Below, piece by piece: positions 1 to 10,800 of a DNA stretch of 21,500 bases; the first letter of the stretch is position 1; each line of letters begins with the position of its first letter. The translations under genes and the position numbers were made by a program. The notes below the pieces were generated by a model. The model saw only the letters and a program-made list of their open reading frames with translations. It had not been told where the DNA came from and did no database searches. The stretch covers positions 1 through 21,500 of the forward strand of contig JAIPMN010004308.1 in the NCBI GenBank assembly GCA_020650975.1, written 5' to 3'. Source of the stretch: Apostichopus californicus. Taxonomy: Eukaryota > Echinodermata > Holothuroidea > Aspidochirotida > Stichopodidae.

Positions 1-206
1 CTTCATAGATCTCCGTCATTTTATTGACAAATATGTAAGTATTTACTTGCACACGGGTCATTTTGGAGAGAAAATAACTGTAGCTTTGTACTTTTTGGTG
101 AAATTTGGCTATTCCTGTAGGTTGTCATGGTGAAATCGTGTATTTCTTGGGGGTGTCCGAATTCGTAGGTGTCCGAAATTCGCAATACTGACTATACCTC
201 TTAAAA

Positions 207-300
207 ATTTGAGGATGTATTTGTCTTTCAGACAGGACATTATTTAACAGACTTTTATAATCTTTAGAATGACATACATGCTACAAAGATTGTGTCGTCT
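207..300 (-). repeat. Inverted dispersed copy of the exon 4/intron 4 junction repeat
   Basis: Read on the minus strand, this segment matches 7558-7640 (the end of exon 4, its donor and the start of intron 4), with roughly one mismatch per ten bases and one 9-bp insertion (TATAATCTT near 256-264). Shared words on the + strand include GAGGATGTATTTGT and GGACATTATTTAACAGACTT. Homology stops abruptly at both ends. Confidence 0.85.
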
Positions 301-915
301 ATACTTATATATTTGTAAAATTCTAGATATGTTAACATACTAAAGTATTCTAGGCTTAAGGCTAACCTAAGTTAGACCAAGGGCAAGGCTATGTTCATAC
401 TTGGCTAGGCCTAAGCTAAGCCTATTTTTCTAATATTGAATTGTACTTGATAAGCCCAGGACATCATAACAGTCATCCCATGCTATTCTGTCAAGTGGAT
501 ATATCGTTAGTGATACAGTTTTAAGGAAAATGAGGTGGAGATAATTGATGTCTTTAGGCTTTAGTCATATCGCATTCGATAGGACAGCCGTAGCCGGTTT
601 AGGGGCCTAGGCTAACTATGTCCAGGTTCCGTGCATAACAATACAGCAGCTGAGCAGACGACACTAGTAAAGTAATTATATTCCTATGTAATTGCTTATA
701 CTATCGCTTCCTAAGAATGACCTGTGAAACTGCAGTCCACTGTCAACGTTTGACGACTTTGGCACACAAATGCGGCACACGATATCACCATTTCGAGTGT
801 TTTATGTCAACTTTATCACTTTAGTTATGCCAAGACGTAGTGTTTGTATTACGCTCCGGTACTTTCTTGCCGTACAAGCAAAGCGCCACCAGTTTGATGA
901 GTGACTTCTGTCGCA

Positions 916-923
916 TGACGTCA
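916..923. promoter_or_regulatory. Consensus cAMP response element TGACGTCA
   Basis: An exact palindromic CREB/ATF site lies in a locally CpG-richer stretch (about 840-925) some 1.5 kb upstream of the coding start. It could mark a promoter for this gene or a divergent one, but a single 8-bp match is weak evidence. Confidence 0.25.
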
Positions 924-1817
924 TTCTCCCTACTTCAATTTCCATGAGTACTGTACAATACAAATGTTACAATTGATGTGTCATATGATCTAACGGATGT
1001 TAAAACGCATAATTAAATATGACAGTTAACGTTCTTTAGTGCCAAGTCGATGCTTTCAAACGTTATGTTTGCTATAAGTATCTGTATTTAATATTACTTC
1101 ACCTATGTACTAGGGTGTAATGTATTAACTGTATGCACCCTAATTTCGCAAAACTATCTCCGTAACTCACTCACTGTGATCTCTTGACCTCTTCACATAC
1201 CGTGTGACGCTGTTTATGTTTTGCTCCAAAATTGTCTCCGATTTCCTCCTCTGAATCTCAATGAAACTCGCTGAAATCTGGTATGAACACCCATTTGTAT
1301 ATATAATAAGCAATGAGTAATTTCATGTTAATCGGATTTATTTCTGTGTTGCTTTTTGGATAGCCAACCTGTCAATCAAGTGCATGAGTCTTCAAAGATG
1401 AAGTTAGCACTAGTATACTGGAAGAAGAAGAAGACGACATCGTAAGCCAATTAATCACTAACGTTAGGCCTAAGAAAAAGTTGGTTTTTCGGTTCCTTTC
1501 GGTTTCACTTCAGTACAAAGTTTGATGTACTGTTAACATAACCTTAATAGCAAAATAATAACATAACAATTGTGTGATTACAAGTTTCACAGTACACAAT
1601 TATAGTACCAACAAATAGTGTACAGCCTACAGGTAGGGATCAGTTTGGCTTGTGTTTATAATTGAATGCATAATGAGGCTAAGTTTTAACATTAATTTAA
1701 TTATGCCCTAGGATGCATTGGTTTATCTTTATACTAGGTATACCTGGTATTTCATTCATACCCATACTGACAGTTATTGAAATCTGTATTCGAAACAAAC
1801 CTTGAATACCCGGTAAA

Positions 1818-1990
1818 AATAATATCAAGAACCAAATCCCCAGTACAGCCATCATCGGTACTTTCGACGTCACTTCTCTTTACACTAACATTCCTCATGC
1901 TGCACATCTTGCTTCTACTGTTCCAGACAAAAGGTCAATGAAGGGACACACTGATATGTTTCTTGCCCTTTCACCTTCAAAAATGGTTTA
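1818..1990 (+). mobile_element. Penelope-like element reverse transcriptase fragment (relic)
   Basis: One frame reads IKNQIPSTAIIGTFDVTSLY and continues TNIPHA from about 1818, up to a stop at 1989-1991. The FDVTSLYTNIPH block is the characteristic motif A region of Penelope-like element reverse transcriptases, with the catalytic Asp. Only about 55 codons are open and no other RT motif or GIY-YIG endonuclease is visible, so it is a dead fragment. Confidence 0.7.
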
Positions 1991-2404
1991 AGCCTAATCG
2001 GCCAATCACGAGCACGGATGGGTTACATTTTCACAGGATAATTTGGAACAGTCCACTTACCAATGGTTGGGGGTGGGGGGGTACAGTATATAGCACAGCA
2101 CGTACCTGTTGGAGCTTTTGAAACACATGCTTTGGTACGCGAGGAAAAGGATTGGAAAGTATGTGTGTGTACATTAATAGCAAAACATATGCATTTTTGT
2201 CTAGTATGGCAAGTAATCTGCAGTTTCTGTTAGCCATGCAATGTGTTCTAACTAAGAGAAACCAGCACAGGTAAAACATGCTTGATGTAGGTCTAAGACA
2301 CACAAGTAAAAAGACACTCGTTTGCATGCCCAACAATATGCAATTCTTCATACTATTGAACTTTGAATGAACTAGATGAGTAACTTTGCTAATATGCTTC
2401 ACAG

Positions 2405-2434
2405 ATTATCACCACGATGCCAGAAGCAGGATGA
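2405..2434 (+). promoter_or_regulatory. 5' leader of exon 1 with a 5-codon uORF overlapping the main start
   Basis: If transcription is spliced to the acceptor ending at 2404, the leader contains ATG 2417 (A at -3), which opens a five-codon frame MPEAG. It ends at TGA 2432-2434 and overlaps the main ATG as ATGA. Such an arrangement could reduce initiation or couple it to termination-reinitiation. It depends on the inferred exon boundary. Confidence 0.35.
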
Positions 2435-4851
2435 CTGAGGATAATTCCCGAAAAGACCAGTTTAATAGAGACATTGATTCTTCCAACCCATCTTCCAAGA
2501 GACATAAGATATGGATGGGTCCTCGGGAATGTCTTCATTATTCAAATACGTCAGAAGGCGCTGCATCTCTCACCAATCCACAGTTATTTCAAAGCTCAAC
2601 AACTCGTGAGAAAAATGTTAATATAAGTTCAGCTCAAAGAGGGCGCTCTCAGGGCTCATGCTTCCTTCCAGAAGCAAGGCCAGAACTTAAACATGGTGGC
2701 CCATCAACTGTCACAAAAACAGTCAGTAAACCTAAGAGACAGTACATCTCACCCAGCAAAGGTACAAAAGCTCGACCTCCACAAGCGAGTGTTTACAATA
2801 CAAGTGGTTTTGCTCAAATTGGAAGTCCCAAACGGAAGTCGATGGAATTTCCAACAAGTAAAATGAAACATTTTCCGTCCAGCTCTCAAATGCTGTCGGA
2901 AAAACCAACAGCAACCAACAATTTTAAAAAAAGAACTGATAAGACAAAGCCATCACCAGATAAAATAACTGATAGAAAATCTTCCAGTTCACCCAAAGTC
3001 AGTAACCTTCAGATGGCATCAAACTGTCCGCCGACTACTGGAGAGTCCTTACAAAGGAATGCTAAACCATTGGTTAACACCTCAAGAAAGTCACCATGGC
3101 ATGGAAGTCAACAACATTCCAAAGGCAGGAGCGAGTATGAGCCTCATACAGGTCCAAGGTCTTCTACTCCAAATAAAATCTTTCAAGGAACCTCCAGAGT
3201 AATACCTAATCAGTCACCAGTGAAGCTTAATGCTTTCCAAAGTTCTCAGGATGTGTCTCCCAATAAAGGAAATCTATGCAATACACAAGATCTCTCAAGC
3301 CGAGAACCACAGAAGAAAGCAGTCGCATCTCGATCCATTTGTACCCTTGGTTCCCCACAGAAAGCAAGTGAGGAAAGTAAACTGTCACAGTTTCAGAAAT
3401 CTGTACCGCCAAGTTCATCCCCTTCAAAGAGTACACCAAAGTTTCAGAAGTATTTACCTTCAAGTTCATCTCCTTCAAAGACGCCCTCTCCTTCGAAAAG
3501 TGCACTTCCAAAGTTTCAGAAGTATGTACCTCCAAGTTCATTCCCTTCAAAGAGTACACCAAAGTTTCAGAAGTATGTACCTCCAAGTTCATCTCCTTCA
3601 AAGACGCCCTCTCCTTCGAAAAGTAAACTTCCAAAGTTTCAGAAGTATGCACCTCCAAGTTCATCTCCTTCAAAGACGCCCTCTCCTTCGAAAAGTAAAC
3701 AGCCAAAGTATCAGAAAGATATACCACTGAGTTCACCTCCTCCGAAGACACCCTCTCCTTTGAAACAGACATCCCTGACAAAGTATTTGGTTAAATCTCC
3801 CCCTAAAGATGTTGGGAACTCTGGAGGTTGTCAACCTGAGGAAGATTCTCAACGGAAGTCAGTGAAGAAAAATTTGAACGAAACATGGAACCGGAACCTG
3901 AAGAACCCCAAGTCAGTTACTGATCAAAGGAGGGCAGATTTTAGTCACAGACCAGGGACCTCTCTTACACCAACAGGAGAGAGTATTACTGGTTCCTCAA
4001 CAGATTCAAGAGACAAACAAGAGGTGATCTGCAAATCTAAGGATGATTTAACGAGTAGTCTCGAGGCTTTCGAAAACGACTCCATTGAAGATATCTTCGA
4101 TGAATACGATATTTCAGATGATGGAACTCTGATTTCTTCACAGCCGTCACAAGAAAAGACCAAGGAATTAGAGGATGCATTCGATAATGATTCTCTAGAT
4201 GAATGGATGGAAGATTTTGACATAGATGAAGAAGGTAAACTGACTGTGTCTCAGTCTTCTGGGGAAAGAAAAGCAAATTTGCCGGAGGAACTAGGTGAAG
4301 ATGATGATGACTCAAAGCTCTCGTCTTGCAGTGAGGAGAGTTTGTCCCTTTTGGATTGCCTCGGTGAAGGTGATGACGACACTCATCAATTTGGTGCTGA
4401 TCAAAAGCTGATCAATCAACCCGTAGTTAAGAAAGGAAATGGAAAGTGCAAAACGATCTGTCCATCAAGCAGTGAATTGTCAGGAAATACTTCAATGGAG
4501 ACAAGTTGGTGTGAAACTAACAGAGAAGAAAACATGGCCGGTAATCAGAAGTCATCTAATGATGATGCATACTTCGAAGACGTGTTAGATGGAGATGAAA
4601 TCCCGGATGAGGTTTTGGATGAAACGGGAGAATTGGGGCGTGATGCTGCAACCCCACTGAAGGCCCGAACATTTGGGTTGGTGAGCGACGGACAGGATGA
4701 TGAAGAAGAAGATGATGATAATCGTGATTACTTTGCCAATCTGCCTCTAGAAATATTGGAAAACATCTTCTGTAGAATTTCAGTCCTCGATCTGCTGCAA
4801 AGCTGCTCTTTGGTTTGTCATCGCTGGTGGAACGTCATTGCTAATGATTCG
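2431..4851 (+). CDS. FBH1: FBH1 exon 1: long disordered N-terminus plus F-box
   Basis: Residues 1-807. The start was chosen at ATG 2431 (A at -3), because the open frame upstream reaches only a pyrimidine-rich CACAG acceptor at 2401-2404 and no earlier ATG is in frame. The order is: Ser/Lys/Pro-rich disordered region (1-320), 17/24-residue tandem repeats rich in SPSK (321-445), QTSLTKYLVK PCNA-type motif (446-455), two acidic aromatic repeats (544-573 and 580-610), acidic tracts, and the F-box beginning YFANLPLEILENIF at 767, with the LVCHRWW core near its end. The exon ends at a GTGAGT donor at 4852, phase 0. The reading frame could continue into an unseen upstream exon through DYHHDARSR, so the true start is not certain. 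Confidence 0.9.
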
Positions 4852-7800
4852 GTGAGTGATATTGAACATGATCAGATAGAATGAGCTAGAGACTAAATAT
4901 GTAAAGTGTACAACTAATGTGTGGGTAATATTGTACATCAGACCGTCAAGTGTACACGTTAAAGTGAAATCTACTTTCATATTTCTCTTTTGGAAAGTAC
5001 CAGACTCTCTGAAAAGAACCATTTTGCCCAAAGAATTTTTCAAAATCTTACAAACTTAACATTGAAGCTACTCATTCTTTTATGTGATTCACAGGGAAAG
5101 TTAGGCCTAGTGCTCAAATAAGACCACCTTATTTGAACAATAATAAATATTGGTTTCCACACAGGAACAAACATGGCTGTAAATTTAAAAAAAAAAACTG
5201 TTTTGAAATATTTTAAATTTGGAAGACCCACATCAGACTAGATTCATTTAGTTTTCACCAATTTAATAGTTTTTGAAAGTAATCCAACCTCAACATACAG
5301 ATGTTGCTTTTATGCCGTTGTCTCTCAGTAAACTACACTTCAGTGTGCACAAAGTTTACAGGATGCTTGAGGTGATTTGTAATGAATGTAACAGCTTCTA
5401 CATCTAGCAGTGTTGTAATCGAGTCCCTTATTTTCGAGTCTTGACCGGAGCCTTTTGAATACTAGCTACATTTTCACATTTCAAGTCGAGTCCAGTATTC
5501 TGCTTAGCACATGGCGAGTCAGCTTGGAGCCTCTTTTGTCAGTTCAAGTCACATAGAGTCCTTGATTACTTAGGTCGAGTCACCATGTGTCCCTGTTGAT
5601 ATCTAAGTTGATATCTACAGTAAGTTGAGTCACTTTAAGCCCCTAATTATCTAAATCAAGTCTCTCAAATGCAACTGTAAACATTATGTAACTGGACCAG
5701 CACCTACAGATATTGTTTCTTTCCAGTCACATGTTTGTTTGTATTTTTAATTGTTCATATACTTGTTATGAAAAGTCACTCAAGATAGTCGAATCACCAA
5801 AGCTAGAGACTTGAATTGAGTTGAGTCACAATCAATTGAGACTCGAATTGAGTACAGTTTTTGCGCCTTTGCCAATGCAACCAGAGACTAGAATCATTTC
5901 TAATCTTTTGCAAACAAAGAATCGATTAGAGTCTAGTGGCCCTAAAATAGGGACACAAGTCTGACTCGAGTTGAGGCACTGGCTCGAGGCGTTACAACAT
6001 CTAGATGATCGGATAAGTTCTCTGATGGAGTCTGATGGTAGAAATGTTTGTAAACTAAAATCATAAAGTATGTGAGATTCATGCAGATGTAAAGTTTTTA
6101 TTTGTTTTATTTCTAGTCATCTGTTAATACATACATACATGGCACTCACAATGTTCTTCTGATTCACAATTTTCTTAATTAAAGTTTATCATTTGGAAGA
6201 AGGCTTACAGGAGATGTAAGGGGAATGCAAGGTCATGGTCCTCACCGCTAAAAGACTCCTCAAAGGAGTCATGTCTGTTGGATGTCATCAGGTAAATAAT
6301 GCTGAATCTGCATGCTTACAGTATGAACCAAATATTCATGACAAACTTGTACTCCAAGCTAAAAGCTGCAGAATCCAATGAATATTTTAGTCCTTTTAAT
6401 TTTAATTAATGAAATGAAACATTTCATTACCAAATCAGTTCCATGATGGAAGGCATGTTAATTGGCTATAAATGTGGTCACCGTGTGGTGCTGTTATGAT
6501 GGCAATTACAGTTACTGAACACCAAATAACCATATTGTATGTATGTAAATTGTGATGGCCAGTTGTTGTCGATAGTACTGGTCATTTGAAAGTGGACACT
6601 GGAATTCCTTACTTTGGGTATAAGAACCCTTTACGGGAGGCATGTCAATATATCCAATCATACCTCGTAATTCTCCACTTCAGTGCAATGTTGAGCTAAC
6701 AGGTAGCAGATGCCACAAGTTCATTGATGTTATTTATTATCTCTACAATCCATGTCGGCTCACATGTTGGCCTAATTATATTTTTTTCCTCTTTATTTGC
6801 TGTCTTATGTCACGACTCATAATTTATGTTTTTAATTCTGTTTTGTCTTTTATTCATCTTCAATCGTTATTCAGCTTAGCTCTTCATTACATTCAAATCA
6901 AACCAGTAGTAAGCTATTAATTGCATCATTGGTGTTCTCAAGTCAACAAACTTGTGAAACATTTGTGGATATTCATAACATTTCGTACATAAAAAAAAGA
7001 AAGAGAATAAGTCGAAAAGCTATAAAATATTTCCCTAATATATATTCCATTTCAGGTATTTGTCGACAATAAACAGACTGCCGGGGGAATCAACTATTGC
7101 AGACTTAGAGAATCATCCCAATTACAGTTTTGCCAAAGATTTAATCGCTGAAAACTTGCCAGATTTGATGAAAGATGAGGTATAAACAATTCCAAGGTAT
7201 TTTTTCAGCTTAAAGCTGCTTTCAGGTTTTGACAATAAGAATAACGCTAAGAAGGATGAATATGTTAATATGAACAAAATGCAAGATAACATATCACTCT
7301 TTAACAATTTGATACCATTTCAGTACTTACCTTTAAAGTAGTCTCAATAAAACTCAAAAAATGTTATATATTTCCATCTTTCATTTATCAGCATCCTCAT
7401 CCTTGGTCAGTTGTGGCAGCTCTTGTCATTCTTGCTGAAATGGTCAAAGATGTCAGAGATATCCTGGATTGCTTACTCCATCCTGCCTCAACAAACACAA
7501 CAATGACTGTGACAGAGGTACTCCACTGTATAGCAACATTACTACTATCACTGCAGAGACAACACAATCTCTGTAGAAGGTATGTCATTCTAAAGTCTGT
7601 TAAATAATGTCCTGCCTGAAAAACAAATACATCCTCAAATATGACAGAGGTACTCCACTGTATAGCAACATTACTGCTATAACTACAGAGACAATACAAC
7701 CTTTGTAGAAGGTATGTCATTATAAAGTCTGTTAAAAAATGTCCTGCCTGAAAGAAAAATACATCCTCAAATATGACAGAGGTACTCCACTGTATAGCTA

Positions 7801-10800
7801 CATTACTGCTATCACTACAGAGACAACACAATCTCTGTAGAAGGTATGTCATTCTAAAGTCTGTTAAATAATGTCCTGCCTGAAAGAAAAATACATCCTC
7901 AAATATGACAGAGGTACTCCGCTGTACAGCAACATGACTGCTATCACTACAGAGACAACACAATCTCTGAAGAAATTGTTGAAAGAATATATGAAAGATG
8001 GATATGAAAGACCAACAGGAAATGATTTCATTAAAAGTGGATGATAATCAATTTTCTTTTTACATTCTAAGAGCTACAGCTTCATTAGCAAATTTTTAAT
8101 TTCTAATGGACGGTGTCTTTGTTCTCTCTTTTTCACGACTTTTATTCATGAACCACTTAATACTGAGAATGAATACTGCTTGAGGTTGCAAGGGAGTGTT
8201 TGGTATTATCTATTACAGGGAGACATGTGCCTCAAAGAGAATCAACAATCTATTTTGATTTTATCCTTATTCCTTTACTGTAGGTTACATTTCCGTGTTT
8301 TTTACGCTTTATTCCTGTTTGAAAACGATGTCAGACCTTCCTCTGTTCAAGTCATAGACAGCACACCAGATGTTCAGTGGAAGAAGGCATTAGCAGGGTA
8401 TGTCAACTCAAACAATTGCTCTTTTTATATGTTTTTCTTCAGGGTGCTGGAAGGGGTGGGAGAGGGGAATGAAGGAAGGACGGAATACAATTTGTCAATG
8501 TTAACCATGAAAATTGTTAAGTTCATAAATTCATTGTATGTCAACTCAAACAATTGCTCTTTTAATATGTATGTTTTATTCTTGAGGTTGGGGGTGTGGG
8601 AGGGAAAGAAGGAAGGAAGGAACAAAGGTGAATACATTTTTTCAATGTTAACCGTGAAAATAGTAATGTTCAGTAATAGTTTGTGAGTTAATTTTGATTG
8701 AATTATGGAGGATATGAAACCTTTTCAATTTCGTGGTGACTCGTGTGACATTTTTACTATAATTCCTCTCTATTTGATATCATTAAACAAATAAAGAAAT
8801 TACCAGGGAGAAAAGCATTCATGTAGTCAGTGAAGGTACGCCTTAATGCTTACAACAGTAGAGAAAAAATATTTATACCTAAAGTATTGGGGGTGAAATT
8901 GGCGAAAAACTAAACGTGACTCGCGTGACAGTTACTATTAGCAAAAATCAGAATGCACACACAAATGTTCGATTTCTTATGTCTTATTAAAATGTTTCCA
9001 ATAACTTTTTATAATCATACCGAAGTTGAAAAACACCTCTACCTCAATTGCTGTGCAACTTTGAAAATATGTTGTAACGCATGAAAATAACGGTGAAGAT
9101 GTATTGTGACTTGCGTGACAAGAAAACGTGACTCGCGTGACGAGTTCACTTTTCGGATAGTTCTAGACCAAATGCAGTAGTGCATCGAAGGTATAGATCT
9201 TGTATAGTGAAATATAACATTCATTGGTCTAGAAAGTGTCCAAAAGGTTCTTCCCTTGGGAATGTCCAGATGATATTAATGTCCCCGAGTTACCCTCATA
9301 ACTGCAGACAGTAGGTAATATACTGTACGGGTAGTACAGTTGTTCAGGCAATATATCTTGTCAATTAATATTTATAACAATATTTAGTCTGTTGAAGTCA
9401 CTCATTTGAAAGTTATAGAAGAAACATCTATCAAAATGTGATTCAAATAACCATTCTCATTTGTCATATTTGAATAAACCAAAAGTGTAATATTTGAGAA
9501 GATACATTCGCTCATAGGATTTTGGGAATGATTGTGCAGTTAACCTTTAGGTTGTCAAGTCATAACACATGGCATTGCCAGATACTAATATAGATTATGT
9601 TTTTGTATATTACTAAAAAATCAATGACACATGCTAACTTTCCAAATGTGGTGATAAAATAGGCATTATATTGCGAATAAATATTCATGAATTTAAATTC
9701 TGATATTTCAAATGAAATTATTATAATTAGTTTAATTATGTGTGCCCATATTATTCAAGTTGCCTAATAAAAGGGGAATGCATATATGATATCTTTAATC
9801 AGTGATTCATTCATCAAGCTATAACATCCCTGTAATTTTCACACAGTAAATAGGTAAAAACACTATCTTGAATTGACGTGACTCGCGTGACGTGACTCGC
9901 GTGACATTCGTAAAGGGTGATTTTCTGCAAAATTTGAATATCTTCTGAAAAGGAAAATTCAGTAATCCTTTTGGTATCTATGTGAAGACTTGATATTCAT
10001 TATTTGGAGTAAAACAATTGTGCAGACAAGGAAAAAAAATACAAAAACAGTCCATTTTGTGACTTGCGTGACAGTAAATTGAGGGTGTTTTCAATTCACC
10101 ACTTGTCTAATGCCTTGATGTCGAAAACAAATTGAAGCTAATAATAGGTATGATGTTGACCTTATCATGGAATTGACCATATAGTGAAAATATCAGTATT
10201 GTTAATAATATCTAGTAGAAATATCCTGACCTAACATGAATTTGCAGAACTGCAGTGGCGGAGCGTCCATACAGTCAGGGGGGTGGATGCCCCCCCTGAC
10301 GGACTCAAATGGACTGCTGGCGCCCTTTTCAGCTTTTTACTACTTTTTACTTATTCGCGATTATTGACTTTTTTATTGCGCTCTCATCTACTTATTGACA
10401 TTTGTCACATTTTGTTGGTGTAATTTCTGACAAAATGGCGACAACACCTATTTATTCTTCGTTTATCTGCAAATTAGCAAGGCCCGGAAAGGGTCATTTC
10501 CTGCGATCTAGGGAGTATCTTTACTCAAAAATTTTCTGTATGCTCCGCGCCAACCTGTGGTGGCGCTCCGCTTAGATAGTGTCGAAAGCGCCCCTACAGA
10601 CCATTCTTGCCCCCCCTGACCAATACCCCTAGCTCCGCCACTGCAGAACTGCATAAAGATTTTATCTGTTCTTAATAAACCAGTATTAACCTTCAGAAAC
10701 ACTTTGTCTACCCAGTCTATAAAATGAAATTCAGTCACCAAAGCAATGCCATGTTTGGTGGTGCATAAGTGGAACATGGCATGTGGTCGATGTGTGATAC

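Larger units (their letters stand above)
1..2404. other. 5' flank or 5' intron, no protein gene recognised
   Basis: No convincing host exon was found here. The stretch holds an inverted copy of the exon 4 junction (207-300), several TAGGCCTAAGC-like words around 350-425, a CRE (916-923) and a Penelope reverse transcriptase relic (about 1818-1990). A short frame MKLALVYWKKKK from ATG 1398 runs into a GTAAGC donor-like site at 1442, but joining it to 2405 gives a stop, so I did not call it as coding. Confidence 0.5.

Noticed and set aside
1398..1441. Short upstream coding exon MKLALVYWKKKK with donor GTAAGC
   Set aside because: Splicing it to 2405 gives a stop after a few codons and it has no homology to FBH1. 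It could be non-coding leader, but nothing supports that.
2031..2402. Minus-strand 123-codon frame directly upstream of exon 1
   Set aside because: Composition is rich in Leu, Cys and Phe as in random AT-rich DNA, with no recognisable motif and no promoter or splice context.
3227..3781. Minus-strand 184-codon and plus-strand 166-codon open frames across the exon 1 repeats
   Set aside because: Both are repeat-periodic shadows: the 51/72-nt units are multiples of three, so stops are absent in several frames. The FBH1 frame explains the sequence.
6642..6920. 92-codon frame in intron 2
   Set aside because: Hydrophobic low-information translation typical of T-rich intronic DNA, with no motif and no splice support.
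7397..7963. Minus-strand 188-codon frame with 44-residue repeats
   Set aside because: It is the antisense of exon 4 and its 132-bp tandem copies; the 132-bp period keeps any frame open. No protein family resemblance.
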